A stretch of 43,957 bases of DNA from Paenibacillus sp. HGH0039 (lineage in GTDB: Bacteria > Bacillota > Bacilli > Paenibacillales > NBRC-103111): assembly GCF_000411255.1 (NCBI RefSeq), contig NZ_KE150412.1, positions 1,833,657 through 1,877,613 on the forward strand. The letters are read 5' to 3'. A model generated the notes under the pieces. The model made no database searches. It saw only the letters and a list, made by a program, of their open reading frames with translations, and was not told where the DNA came from. This document shows positions 8,206-16,554 of this stretch, piece after piece. How positions within the stretch are numbered: position 1 is the stretch's first letter; each line of letters starts with the position of its first letter. Both the position numbers and the translations under genes were made by a program.

Positions 8206-8691
8206 TTATATGCCTTGGATTTTCTCAAATGTCACCAAAGCGACGGAAGGGGCGATCGTGCGTTTGCCCGTACGATGAAAACCGAACTTTTCATAGAGGC
8301 GGACAGCGGGCAGATTGGCTTCTCCCGTAGACACGACAAATCTGCCTGCCTGCGGGTTTGACGCGATTGCATGACGAATCAGTGCGGAAGCGATTCCCTG
8401 GCGGAAATGACGGGGGTGAACCATCATCCGCGTAATCGTCAGCTCTGTTCCATTTTCTTCCCAAGTGATTGCGCCCGCGAGTTCTTCCCGCCCCTCCTCC
8501 CGGTCACTGACATAATACCCCGTAAACGTCTCTTTGGAACACCGCAGGGTTAACGGGCTGTCCCTCAGGGGCGGAATGTCTTTGTACCCGATTAGTCCGG
8601 CCTCTACAAGATAAGCGGCTGTCTGCAAAGCAAGCAGCTCCAGCACGGCTTGAACATCGTCCAAGGGGATTTGTCTCATCATCGTTTTCAT
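8206..8691 (-). CDS. GNAT family N-acetyltransferase
   Basis: The 161-residue protein has the GNAT fold. Motif A is visible as ITRMMVHPRHFRQGIASALIRHAI (the acetyl-CoA loop RQGIAS replaces the Q/RxxGxG/A consensus), followed by N-P-A-V-R-L-Y-E-K-F-G-F, the usual motif B. The substrate cannot be predicted. It follows the gatB terminator and may lead a two-gene unit with the MgtC-like gene. Confidence 0.87.
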   Translation of the reverse strand: MKTMMRQIPLDDVQAVLELLALQTAAYLVEAGLIGYKDIPPLRDSPLTLRCSKETFTGYYVSDREEGREELAGAITWEENGTELTITRMMVHPRHFRQGIASALIRHAIASNPQAGRFVVSTGEANLPAVRLYEKFGFHRTGKRTIAPSVALVTFEKIQGI

Positions 8692-8723
8692 CTCCTCATG
8701 CCCGTTTACGCCCTACCTGTTGT

Positions 8724-8756
8724 AAAAAAACGGCATATCCTGATGGACATGCCGTT
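8724..8756 (-). terminator. Intrinsic terminator of the gatCAB operon
   Basis: On the minus strand AACGGCATGTCC, a four-base loop and GGATATGCCGTT are followed by TTTTTT, 30 bases after the gatB stop. Confidence 0.9.
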
Positions 8757-8787
8757 CGATGTGCCTAAAATGGTTTCGCTGTTCGGC

Positions 8788-10236
8788 TTATTGCGCCTGC
8801 AAAGTCTCCACGATGAGCTTGTTGACCAAGCCGGGATTGGCTTTGCCCTTCGTTTCCTTCATAACCTGGCCGACGAGGAAGCCGACCGCCTTCTCTTTGC
8901 CCGCTTTATAATCGGCTACGGATTGCGGATTGCCTGCCACAACCTGCTCGACAACGGATTTGATGGCGCCTTCGTCACTGATCTGAACGAGGCCCTTCTC
9001 TTCGACAATCTGCTGCGGCGCTTTGCCGCTTTCGATCATTTCTTTAAAAACGGTTTTGGCGATTTTGTTGGAAATGGTGCCTTTTTCGATCAAACCGATC
9101 ATTTCACCGAGTCCTTGACCGGTTATTCGGATCTCGCCGAAATCCAGTCCGCCGGCATTGAGATACCCGAGAAGATCACCCATGATCCAGTTGGAAACGG
9201 CCTTCGCGTCGGACGTATATTTCAGGCTTTCCTCGAAGAAATCGGCCATCTTCATGGAAGCGGTAATCACCTCGGCATCGTAGCTCGGAAGTCCGTACTG
9301 GCTTACGTAGCGTGCTTTACGGGCATCCGGAAGCTCCGGAATCGACGATTTTACGCGCTCTTTCCAGCCGGCATCGATATGCAGGTTGACGAGATCCGGA
9401 TCCGGGAAATAGCGGTAATCATGCGATTCTTCCTTGCCCCGCATGGAAATGGTTTTGCCTTGGCCTTCGTCCCAGCGGCGCGTTTCCTGGACGACCTCGC
9501 CCCCGCCGTTCAGGACTTCCGCCTGGCGGATTTCTTCATATTCGAGACCGCGCTGTACGCCGCGGAAGGAGTTCATGTTCTTAAGCTCCGCGCGTGTGCC
9601 GAATTTCTCCTGGCCTACCGGACGGATAGAGATGTTGGCATCGCAGCGCAGAGAACCTTCTTCCATCTTCACGTCCGAAACGTCGCAGTAAAGCATGATG
9701 GCGCGAAGCTTCTCCAGATACGCGCGCGCCTCTTCCGGAGAGCGGAGATCCGGCTCGGACACGATCTCGACCAGAGGCGTTCCGACCCGGTTGAAGTCAA
9801 CCAGCGAAGCGTAACCGCCGTCGACGTGAGTCAGCTTACCCGCATCTTCTTCCAGATGCAGCCGGGTGATGCCGATACGTTTCGTCTCCCCGTCCACTTC
9901 AATGTCGATCCAGCCGTTCTCGCCGATCGGCTTGTCGAACTGGGAGATCTGGTACGCCTTGGGCGAATCCGGATAGAAATAGTTTTTGCGGTCGAATTTC
10001 GTCACGTCCGCGATCTCGCAGTTCAAAGCCATGGCGGCTTTCATCGCATATTCGACAGCCTGCCGGTTAAGTACCGGCAGAACGCCCGGATGCCCGAGAC
10101 AGACCGGGCACGTATGCGTGTTCGGAGGCGCGCCGAACGAGGTGGAGCAGCCGCAGAAGATTTTGGAATTTGTATGCAGTTCAACGTGAACTTCAAGCCC
10201 GATCACGGTTTCGTATTTCGTTTCAGTCGCTGACAA
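8788..10236 (-). CDS. gatB: Aspartyl/glutamyl-tRNA amidotransferase subunit B
   Basis: This 482-residue protein has the expected length of GatB and its conserved blocks: [18 protein letters not shown] near the N-terminus, CPVCLGHPG (with zinc-site Cys residues), [19 protein letters not shown], and a C-terminal YqeY-like helical domain. GatB activates Glu-tRNA(Gln) or Asp-tRNA(Asn) with ATP for transamidation by GatA. The TTG start (10234-10236) has AGGAGGGATC seven bases upstream and lies 21 bases after gatA. It is the last gene of gatCAB. Confidence 0.97.
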   Translation of the reverse strand: MSATETKYETVIGLEVHVELHTNSKIFCGCSTSFGAPPNTHTCPVCLGHPGVLPVLNRQAVEYAMKAAMALNCEIADVTKFDRKNYFYPDSPKAYQISQFDKPIGENGWIDIEVDGETKRIGITRLHLEEDAGKLTHVDGGYASLVDFNRVGTPLVEIVSEPDLRSPEEARAYLEKLRAIMLYCDVSDVKMEEGSLRCDANISIRPVGQEKFGTRAELKNMNSFRGVQRGLEYEEIRQAEVLNGGGEVVQETRRWDEGQGKTISMRGKEESHDYRYFPDPDLVNLHIDAGWKERVKSSIPELPDARKARYVSQYGLPSYDAEVITASMKMADFFEESLKYTSDAKAVSNWIMGDLLGYLNAGGLDFGEIRITGQGLGEMIGLIEKGTISNKIAKTVFKEMIESGKAPQQIVEEKGLVQISDEGAIKSVVEQVVAGNPQSVADYKAGKEKAVGFLVGQVMKETKGKANPGLVNKLIVETLQAQ

Positions 10237-10257
10237 AAAGATCCCTCCTGTTACGCG

Positions 10258-11715
10258 TTATAGCTGCGGACGCTGCTTGTGATGATCGGTGTTCTGCTCG
10301 AAAGCGTGAGCTACGCGCAGCACGGTGGACTCGTCCAGCGCCTTCCCGATAATCTGCAGTCCTACAGGCAGGCCAGAGGCCAGACCACACGGTACGCTGA
10401 TGGCCGGAATACCTGCCAGGTTGACCGGGATGGTCAAAATATCGTTCAAATACATCGTAAGCGGGTCGCCTACCTGCTCTCCCAGACGGAACGCCGTCGT
10501 AGGAGCCGTAGGGCCGATCACGACATCGTAGTTTGCGAAAACTTGATCAAAATCCTGCTTGATCAGCGTGCGGACTTTCTGCGCCTTCAGATAATAGGCG
10601 TCATAATAGCCGGAGCTGAGCGCGTAAGTCCCGAGCATGATCCGGCGTTTCACTTCCGGACCGAAGCCTTCGCTTCTGGACATATGGTACATTTCCAGCA
10701 GGTTGTTCGCGTTGTCCGTACGTATGCCGTAGCGGACGCCGTCGTAACGCGCGAGGTTGGAGGACGCTTCCGATGAAGCGAGCAGGTAGTATGCCGCAAC
10801 GGCATACTCGGAATGCGGCAGGGAAACTTCCTCGACCACCGCTCCCAGACCTTCCAGCACGCGGAGGGCTTCCTGGATCTTCTCCTTCACCTGAGGATCG
10901 ACGCCGGCACCCAGGTATTCCTTTGGCACCGCGATGCGGAGCCCTTTGACGTCGCCGGTCAATGCGGAGACGTAATCGGGAATCTCCACGTTCGCCGACG
11001 TGGAGTCCTGCGGATCGTGGCCCGCAATCGACTGCAGGACGTAAGCGGAGTCTTCGACGTTCTTCGTGAGCGGACCGATCTGGTCCAGCGAAGAGGCGAA
11101 CGCGACAAGTCCGAACCGGGACACGAGCCCGTAGGTCGGCTTCAGGCCGACCACGCCGCAGTAGGCGGCCGGCTGGCGGATAGAGCCGCCGGTGTCGGAG
11201 CCCAGCGAGAAATACACCTCGCCGGCAGCCACGGAAGCCGCAGAGCCGCCGCTGGAGCCGCCGGGCACGCGATCCAGATCCCACGGGTTGCGTGTCGCGT
11301 GGAACGCGGAGTTCTCGTTGGAGCCGCCCATGGCGAACTCGTCCATGTTCAGCTTGCCGACGGGAAGCGCCTGGGCTTCCTTCAGTTTGCGCATCACAGT
11401 CGCGTCGTACACGGGCGTGTAGTTCGACAGGAACTTGCTCGCGCACGTGGTCGTGACGCCTTCGGTCACGATGTTATCCTTGATGCCTGCAGGCAGACCG
11501 AACAGGATTCCCCGGGATTCTCCCGCGGCAATCTGCTCGTCCAGCGCTTTCGCAGAGCGGCGGGCGTTTTCTTCATCGAGCTTGAGGAACGCTTTTACTT
11601 TGCCGTCCACTTCGGCGATCCGCCGGTAAGACTGATCGACCAGCTCCGTGACGGATACTTTTTTATCCAGCAGTTGTGTATGTAATTCTTGTAATCTCAA
11701 CTCAAATAGCGACAA
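10258..11715 (-). CDS. gatA: Aspartyl/glutamyl-tRNA amidotransferase subunit A
   Basis: The 485-residue amidase-signature enzyme supplies ammonia from glutamine for tRNA-dependent amidation. The catalytic triad is visible at the positions known for S. aureus GatA: Lys79 (PAGIKDN), Ser154 ([10 protein letters not shown]) and Ser178 (DTGGSIR). The TTG start at 11715 is preferred over an upstream codon at 11754 because GGGAGG lies 9 bases before it and it gives the standard family length. It sits between gatC and gatB. Confidence 0.97.
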   Translation of the reverse strand: MSLFELRLQELHTQLLDKKVSVTELVDQSYRRIAEVDGKVKAFLKLDEENARRSAKALDEQIAAGESRGILFGLPAGIKDNIVTEGVTTTCASKFLSNYTPVYDATVMRKLKEAQALPVGKLNMDEFAMGGSNENSAFHATRNPWDLDRVPGGSSGGSAASVAAGEVYFSLGSDTGGSIRQPAAYCGVVGLKPTYGLVSRFGLVAFASSLDQIGPLTKNVEDSAYVLQSIAGHDPQDSTSANVEIPDYVSALTGDVKGLRIAVPKEYLGAGVDPQVKEKIQEALRVLEGLGAVVEEVSLPHSEYAVAAYYLLASSEASSNLARYDGVRYGIRTDNANNLLEMYHMSRSEGFGPEVKRRIMLGTYALSSGYYDAYYLKAQKVRTLIKQDFDQVFANYDVVIGPTAPTTAFRLGEQVGDPLTMYLNDILTIPVNLAGIPAISVPCGLASGLPVGLQIIGKALDESTVLRVAHAFEQNTDHHKQRPQL

Positions 11716-11781
11716 CGTAAGGTGCCTCCCTTCAAATAACAGACAACCGTGCAAACTCCAAGGTCTGGTTAAACGTACGTA

Positions 11782-12069
11782 TTACTCCATAACGGCGGGC
11801 ACTTTGAACTGCCCGTCTTCTTCTTCCGGAGCGTTCAGCATCACTTTGTCCAAAGGCAGGGACGGACGGACTTCATCCTCCCGCGTCACGTTCTTGACGG
11901 ACATCGCATGACTCGTCCGCTCCACATGTTCCGTATCCAGCTTTCCAAGCTGTTCGGCGTATTTCAAAATAGCGTTAAGCTGTTCCGTAAACTGTTCCTT
12001 CTCTTCGGCAGAAAGATCAAGGCGGGCCAGCTTGGCCACGTGTTCGACATCCTTAATAGTAATGCTCAC
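11782..12069 (-). CDS. gatC: Aspartyl/glutamyl-tRNA amidotransferase subunit C
   Basis: This 95-residue protein stabilises the GatA-GatB contact. The family pattern is clear: VEHVAKLARLDLSAEEKEQF at the N-terminus, ILKYAEQLGKLDTEHVE in the middle and the terminal NAPEEEDGQFKVPAVME. The GTG at 12069 has AGAGGTG upstream and gives the normal length; an extension to 12111 would add residues not found in the family. It is the first gene of the operon. Confidence 0.96.
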   Translation of the reverse strand: MSITIKDVEHVAKLARLDLSAEEKEQFTEQLNAILKYAEQLGKLDTEHVERTSHAMSVKNVTREDEVRPSLPLDKVMLNAPEEEDGQFKVPAVME

Positions 12070-12118
12070 AGACGATTCGCACCTCTCTTTGTATGTACAC
12101 GCCAAATTCATTCTACCT

Positions 12119-12147
12119 ATTATAGCCTAGTTATTTTTTGATCTCAA
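12119..12147 (-). promoter_or_regulatory. sigma-A promoter of gatCAB
   Basis: The minus strand has TTGAGA (12142-12147) and a perfect TATAAT (12119-12124) with a 17-base spacer, about 50 bases upstream of the gatC start. Confidence 0.85.
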
Positions 12148-12226
12148 TTGATTCCCGGCCGAAAACGCAGAAATAAGCGGAATTTTGCGGTTTTTCGGTA
12201 ATCGCGGGAATGCAAAAGTCAGATCG

Positions 12227-12270
12227 CAAAAAGAGCCTCTCCCGGGTCACCTAAGACGGAAAGGCTCTAT
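12227..12270 (-). terminator. Intrinsic terminator of the 12321 gene
   Basis: On the minus strand AGAGCCTTTCC pairs with GGGAGAGGCTCT around a 20-base loop and is followed by TTTTT. It lies about 50 bases past the 12321 stop, just upstream of the gat promoter region. Confidence 0.75.
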
Positions 12271-12320
12271 TTGCAATCTTTTGTACGGGAAACAAGCCCC
12301 GAAGCTCTTCAAACGATCAT

Positions 12321-12698
12321 CTATATCCAAGCCCGAAGGTTCACCTGTTTGATGAAATCCTCGGCGCTTTGAACTTCTTTGCTCTTCTCTGCAACGATTT
12401 CAACCGGTTCGCCGTTCATCACTCGGTTAAACAGTTCTTCGTTGCGCGTCGCCAGCGCGAAATCGATCAAGGCTTCCTTCTCCAAACGGTCGACTTCCTG
12501 ACGAAGCAGGACTTCTTCCAGTTCGATATCTGAGGCGGGCACGAAAAAATGTTTGTTCAGCTTCGGCACTCGGATGACGTAGTCGAACAAGTTGTCGTTG
12601 TTGCGGTCATAAGCGATGATGTAGGCGTAATCGCCGATCGGCAGATTCTGTTCGAGCCGGTCCTCCACAATGATCACGCGCGCTCCCAAAGACAGCAT
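12321..12698 (-). CDS. Conserved small protein of unknown function
   Basis: The 125-residue soluble, acidic protein has a beta-rich N-terminal half (ARVIIVEDRLEQNLPIGDYAY..., YDRNNDNLFDYVIRVP) and a charged helical C-terminal half ending EDFIKQVNLRAWI. I do not recognise a named domain, although similar proteins seem common in Paenibacillaceae. It has no signal peptide or membrane segment. The ATG at 12698 is preceded by GGGGGAAT. It stands alone with its own terminator. Confidence 0.72.
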   Translation of the reverse strand: MLSLGARVIIVEDRLEQNLPIGDYAYIIAYDRNNDNLFDYVIRVPKLNKHFFVPASDIELEEVLLRQEVDRLEKEALIDFALATRNEELFNRVMNGEPVEIVAEKSKEVQSAEDFIKQVNLRAWI

Positions 12699-12920
12699 CC
12701 GGATTCCCCCTTTCCCATGCAGAGCGGGCTGAGATGCCCTGTTCCGATTCTCCTAAAGCGATGCGGAAAGCATAAACTCTACTTTCGAATCTAGCATGGA
12801 TTAGTAACATCGTACTAAAAAAAGAGTACGCTGTCCATAAACGTCTCCCTGTTTTCCGGACGGTTTGGGGGAGTTTTTATTGACCTCCGGTTGAACCGCC
12901 GCTGCGGGCGCGAGCTATTG

Positions 12921-14117
12921 TCAGAGAACCAGAACGCCCTCCCGGGATACGGTAAGCTTCTCGAATCCGGTTTCCGTAATGGCATATGTATTCTCGATCC
13001 CGACAACACCCTGTCCGGGGAATGTGAATTTCGGCTCCACGGCGATGACCATGCCGGGCTCAAGCTTGTATTTAAACCCTTTGGCCAACACCGGAAACTC
13101 GTCGATTTCCAGACCAATTCCGTGTCCGAGAAACTTAACCTGATCCATGCCGTACCCCATAAAATGGCCGCCGAGTCCTTCGGCAGACGCCGTGTCCAGC
13201 GATTGCAGGTAGAGATGCTCCGCAACGGTCCCCGGCTTCATCATCGCTTCGGCTTCCTTCAAAATTTTCTCCGAAATTTCGTAAGCGTGCCGCAGCTCTT
13301 CCGGCAAAGCGCCGATCACCGCGGTACGCGTCTGGTCGATCACATAGCCTTCGATGTTGCAGCCGATATCGATAAGAATAGGCTCGTTACGGCCGATGGG
13401 CCGGCTGCCCGCACTTTGAGGACTTGCCGGGCTGAGCCCCCTGCCGCCTGCAGGGCCGTCAAAATAAGTCGGCTCGGCAGCAGCCGCCCCTGCCGCCACG
13501 CAGCCCGTAATGAGCTCGGAGTTATACGCGCGCATGCGCATGAGCCCGAGATGGCCCTGGAGGCGGTTCTCCCGCTCGATGAGGCTCATCAGCTCGAACT
13601 CGGGCATCCCTTCGCGGATACCGGCGAGCGCCTTCTCCAGCGTCCGGTCGATAACGCCCGCGGCCTTGCGGATGAGCGCGATTTCATCGGCGGACTTGAT
13701 CATCCGCAGCTCTTTGACGAGCAGCGAGCCGTCTTTCCACTTCACGCCGGTAAAAGCCCCCTCCAGCCGCTGGAACTGCTGAACGGGGAGCACGTCGAAC
13801 TCCGTGGCGATGACGGGCTCTTTGCCCGAAGCGAACACGCCGGGATAGCGCTGCGCGAGCCGGTCTTTGAGCGTACGGAGGGAGCCGAGTTCCTCCACCT
13901 CCGCGAGCGACTCCTGCTGCGCTCTCGTGATGCTGCGGCGCACAACGAACAGCGGATTGCCCTCGGCGGGAACGAACAAATACCCGTTTTGCATGGAGCC
14001 GTTAAAATAGTACAAGTCCACATGATGGTTTACCAGGAAGCCGTCGATACCGCCGGCCTGCATCGCCTTCTGCAGCCGCTGCTGCCTTTCCGCGTACGGA
14101 TGATCCGTTTTGTTCAT
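12921..14117 (-). CDS. M24 family aminopeptidase (Xaa-Pro dipeptidase-like)
   Basis: The 398-residue protein has an N-terminal creatinase-like domain (about 1-150) and a C-terminal pita-bread metallopeptidase domain. The five metal ligands of the family can be picked out: Asp in ILIDIGC, Asp in VIDQTRT, His in FLGHGIGLEIDE, Glu in VIAVEPKF and Glu in VGIENTY. It probably removes N-terminal residues preceding proline or splits Xaa-Pro dipeptides using two metal ions. A Pro/Ser/Gly-rich insert (about residues 228-245, GGRGLSPASPQSAG) sits before the first ligand and is unusual. The ATG at 14117 follows AAGGGATGG. Confidence 0.92.
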   Translation of the reverse strand: MNKTDHPYAERQQRLQKAMQAGGIDGFLVNHHVDLYYFNGSMQNGYLFVPAEGNPLFVVRRSITRAQQESLAEVEELGSLRTLKDRLAQRYPGVFASGKEPVIATEFDVLPVQQFQRLEGAFTGVKWKDGSLLVKELRMIKSADEIALIRKAAGVIDRTLEKALAGIREGMPEFELMSLIERENRLQGHLGLMRMRAYNSELITGCVAAGAAAAEPTYFDGPAGGRGLSPASPQSAGSRPIGRNEPILIDIGCNIEGYVIDQTRTAVIGALPEELRHAYEISEKILKEAEAMMKPGTVAEHLYLQSLDTASAEGLGGHFMGYGMDQVKFLGHGIGLEIDEFPVLAKGFKYKLEPGMVIAVEPKFTFPGQGVVGIENTYAITETGFEKLTVSREGVLVL

Positions 14118-14388
14118 TAATATCCATCCCTTCTTACGGTTCTTATACCGTCATCATACCCCGCTCCGGCGAGGAGGCGCAAACAGATTTCGAGCGGCCA
14201 AACGAATGACGCGAGGCTGGTCCGGGGCTGCAGAAATGAATTCATGCAGCCTTTAAACCGAACCGATGAAGCGCATTATGCAGCGAGGAAATGAAGCGAA
14301 TGGCGAGGTTAAAACGGGGAACTGCCCGAAACACCGCTTCGAGCGAGCTTTTTGAACCATGAGGTTTATGAAATTCACAAAACGAAAC
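14118..14388. other. Gene-free stretch with a short inverted repeat
   Basis: No supported gene lies between the M24 peptidase start and the hairpin at 14389. The stretch includes GGCTGCA (14226-14232) paired with TGCAGCC (14245-14251) around the palindrome ATGAATTCAT. Upstream of the peptidase the minus strand has TATGAT and TATAAG as possible -10 elements but no good -35. Confidence 0.4.
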
Positions 14389-14431
14389 TAAAAAACGCAA
14401 ACTCGCGGCTTCTGCCGAAAGTTTGCGTTCT
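14389..14431 (-). terminator. Orphan terminator-like hairpin
   Basis: On the minus strand AACGCAAACT and AGTTTGCGTT form a perfect 10-base stem (14394-14403 with 14420-14429) followed by TTTTTT. The nearest leftward gene already has its own terminator at 14560-14600, so this hairpin would end a separate short transcript or act as a second terminator. Confidence 0.6.
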
Positions 14432-14559
14432 TCGCAAACAAATCTATTCGTTTCGTGTCTTCTTTTTCCAAAATATCACATTTATACCGTACAGGCAAGC
14501 TTTTTATCGCAAGTTAGTCCGATATTCCATAGCCGGCGCTTCGGCCGGTGATATTCCGC

Positions 14560-14600
14560 CCAAAAAAAAGAACCCGGATGCTATCGCATTCGGATTCTGA
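14560..14600 (-). terminator. Intrinsic terminator of the 14644 gene
   Basis: On the minus strand AGAATCCGAATGC, a short loop and GCATCCGGGTTCT are followed by TTTTTTT, about 40 bases after the stop at 14644. Confidence 0.85.
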
Positions 14601-14643
14601 GGGATCGTTCTTAATCAGGCGTTCCTTGCAGAAAACCTCCGAA

Positions 14644-15021
14644 CTAACACTTTTTAACGAAACCGAAACCGCTCGAAATAATAACGAGAAGAATGAAAAG
14701 GACGAGGATATTGGCGGAATTGTCGGACCAGCATTTCTTCGCGATCGGTTTGATCGGATGACAGACGGGATGATGATGCGGATGATGTGGATGATGCGGA
14801 TGATGCGGCTTATAGTTCGCTACATACACCTGATTTACGATAGGTATAGACGGCATTTGAATGACCGGCGACGGCAAGGGACCGGGATAAGGCAGCGGAG
14901 TCGGTTGTACGGGCATCGGTGCCGGCATCGGCATGGGCTGAGGTATTACAGCTTGCGGCATGGGACCCGTCTGTTTGGGCGTGTAGACGGGACCGGTGTA
15001 CGTTTTTTTAACATGTTCCAT
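14644..15021 (-). CDS. Pro/His-rich small protein with YjcZ-like C-terminal membrane segment
   Basis: The 125-residue protein has a Pro/Met/Gln-rich first half (about 10-60), a His-Pro cluster (KPHHPHHPHHPHHHP, about 72-86), two isolated Cys residues and a C-terminal hydrophobic helix ILVLFILLVIISSGFGF. That helix resembles the tiny YjcZ-type sporulation proteins of Bacillales. The His cluster could bind metal. A spore coat or forespore-membrane role is an inference from composition. The ATG at 15021 has GGAGGGAAT upstream and the gene has its own terminator. Confidence 0.7.
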   Translation of the reverse strand: MEHVKKTYTGPVYTPKQTGPMPQAVIPQPMPMPAPMPVQPTPLPYPGPLPSPVIQMPSIPIVNQVYVANYKPHHPHHPHHPHHHPVCHPIKPIAKKCWSDNSANILVLFILLVIISSGFGFVKKC

Positions 15022-15179
15022 GGGTTATTCCCTCCTGTATGTTACCGTTCCGTATTTTAAATTACCTTGTGCGGAATTCGGAAAGTAGGCTTACAGCCTT
15101 ACACCAACAGTCTATGGGTCCTTTCCCATGCGGAACACGGTATATACCCAGCCCCTTGAAATTAGGCGTTTTTCATGCG

Positions 15180-15294
15180 AAAAAGCCTCCGGATGCCTTG
15201 TACCGGCGAATGCCCGTCCGCTGCAGCGGATGTCCCGAAGGACGCGCTATCAGCAAAAAAGGAATTCGCCCGGCTTGCATTCCGGAGGCTTTTT
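15180..15294 (-). other. Nested hairpin element in the 3' region of the MBL gene
   Basis: An outer stem (15180-15196 AAAAAGCCTCCGGATGC with 15277-15294, one bulge) encloses a second stem (15203-15211 with 15265-15273, one bulged C), a perfect 14-base palindrome TCCGCTGCAGCGGA (15217-15230) and GUCC-UUCG-GGAC on the minus strand (15232-15243), a classic stable UUCG tetraloop. Read leftwards it ends in TTTTT, so it can terminate the DedA/thioredoxin/MBL operon. It is far larger and more ordered than the other terminators here. A small non-autonomous repeat element is an alternative. Confidence 0.7.
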
Positions 15295-15317
15295 GGGGCG
15301 GTAAAGGTTTACTGCCC

Positions 15318-15941
15318 TTAAATATAAGGATTGTTCTGTTTTTCGTAGCCGATCGTCGTCTTGGGGCCGTGGCCCGGGTAAACCGTCACGTCGTCGCCAA
15401 GCTCAAAAAGCTTGCCGTGAATGGAATCGAGCAGCGTGTTCCAATCGCCGCCGGGAAGGTCCGTACGGCCCACGGACAGACGGAACAGCACATCTCCGCC
15501 GATCAGGTGGTTGTCGAACAGAAGGCTGACGCTGCCCGGCGAGTGGCCCGGGGTGTGAAGCACTTTGATCTTGGTGCCGAAAAATTCGAGCACCTGTCCT
15601 TCGTCAAGCGCGTACTCCGCCGGCTCGACCACAATCGGGTCCGTAACGTCCGGCCAGCGCGCGGAGCCGTTCAGCTTAGGGCTACCCAGCCAGTCGCTCT
15701 CGGCATCGTGAAGATAGACCGGGCACTTCTTCAGCTCCCGGAGCTCCTGCACGCCTCCGATATGATCGAGATGAGCATGCGTGAGCAGAATGGCTTCGAT
15801 CTCCATGTCCTTAATGCGCTTGAGCAGCGGTCCCGGCTTCATGCCGGGGTCGATGACAACGCCCTTCTGCCCGCTTTCGTCGGTCAGCAGGTAAGCGTTC
15901 GTCTCCATGGGGCCGAGCTTAAAAGTTTCGATGCGGATCAT
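15318..15941 (-). CDS. MBL-fold metallohydrolase (glyoxalase II-like)
   Basis: The 207-residue protein has the zinc-binding HAHLDHIGG motif (THAHLDH), TPGHSPGS for the third ligand, GGDVLF for the bridging Asp and the terminal YPGHGP. The compact form without the C-terminal substrate domain of true glyoxalase II matches the YqgX-type hydroxyacylglutathione-hydrolase-like family, whose natural substrate in bacilli is uncertain. The ATG has AGGAGGGG eight bases upstream. It is the last gene of a likely three-gene operon, 14 bases after the thioredoxin-fold gene. Confidence 0.9.
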   Translation of the reverse strand: MIRIETFKLGPMETNAYLLTDESGQKGVVIDPGMKPGPLLKRIKDMEIEAILLTHAHLDHIGGVQELRELKKCPVYLHDAESDWLGSPKLNGSARWPDVTDPIVVEPAEYALDEGQVLEFFGTKIKVLHTPGHSPGSVSLLFDNHLIGGDVLFRLSVGRTDLPGGDWNTLLDSIHGKLFELGDDVTVYPGHGPKTTIGYEKQNNPYI

Positions 15942-15955
15942 GCGTACCCCTCCTG

Positions 15956-16522
15956 TCAGAACGTGGAAAGCAGCTCGCGGAGCTCGCTTACGATGACGGA
16001 CTGGTAGCCGACACCTTCGCCGTACTGGCGGAGCATTTCCGCGCGTACCGCCTGTATTTTATCGTTGTAATCGGGCGCTTCGCGGTCCGGATTTCCTTCT
16101 TTGAAGGCTTTCATGACAGCCTGTACCCGTTCAGGACGGGGACCCCATTTGCCAAGCACGTGGCCGCCCGTATCCGTGATAATAACGACCGGAATGGAGC
16201 GTCCGCCGAAAGTCAGGAACTGGTCCATAACATCGGTATGTTCTTCCATAATGAGGACTTCTACCGGTATTCCGCTGTTTTCCAGCGCCTTGAATACGAC
16301 CGGGATGTTACGCACGACGTCGCCGCACCACTCGGCCGCGATGATGACGCAGCGCAGGTCGTCACGGTTGTTCAGGGATTCGAAAAATTCCCGGTCGTCC
16401 TCTGTCTCCCACTGAAACTTCCCGTACCAGTCAAGAAACGCTTCCTGGTTGCGCTGCATGCTGTCGATGAACTGCTGCGGCGTTAAGCCTTTGCCGATGA
16501 CGGCGGATAAGTTGGTGCTCAT
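15956..16522 (-). CDS. Thioredoxin-fold protein lacking a CxxC motif
   Basis: The 188-residue protein has a thioredoxin-like core: CVIIAAEWCGDVVRNIP occupies the active-site position, and RSIPVVIITDTGGHVLGKWG matches the cis-Pro strand. The usual CxxC is replaced by WCGDV with a single cysteine, so a normal dithiol reaction is not possible with that site alone; another Cys is present about 9 residues earlier. An N-terminal helical extension (about 1-50) and a long C-terminal helix are added. The ATG at 16522 fits AAGGGA spacing better than the ATG at 16531. It is encoded between DedA and MBL genes. Confidence 0.82.
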   Translation of the reverse strand: MSTNLSAVIGKGLTPQQFIDSMQRNQEAFLDWYGKFQWETEDDREFFESLNNRDDLRCVIIAAEWCGDVVRNIPVVFKALENSGIPVEVLIMEEHTDVMDQFLTFGGRSIPVVIITDTGGHVLGKWGPRPERVQAVMKAFKEGNPDREAPDYNDKIQAVRAEMLRQYGEGVGYQSVIVSELRELLSTF

Positions 16523-16554
16523 AAAATCCATCCCTTCTTTGGCGGCAAACTGCG

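Noticed and set aside
8650-10233. Long open frame of 527 codons on the plus strand
   Set aside because: It lies wholly antisense to gatB and its neighbour; the translation has no recognisable domain and arises from codon bias of the real gene.
10601-11446. 281-codon minus-strand frame inside gatA
   Set aside because: Arg-rich alternate frame of gatA with no start signal.
12891-14120. 409-codon plus-strand frame
   Set aside because: Antisense to the clear M24 peptidase; no ribosome site or family resemblance.
14352-14600. 82-codon plus-strand frame
   Set aside because: Runs through two hairpins, has no ribosome site and a composition unlike neighbouring genes.
15180-15294. Riboswitch in front of a gene
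   Set aside because: The element lies at the 3' side of the leftward operon, not in the leader of a gene, and matches no riboswitch I know.
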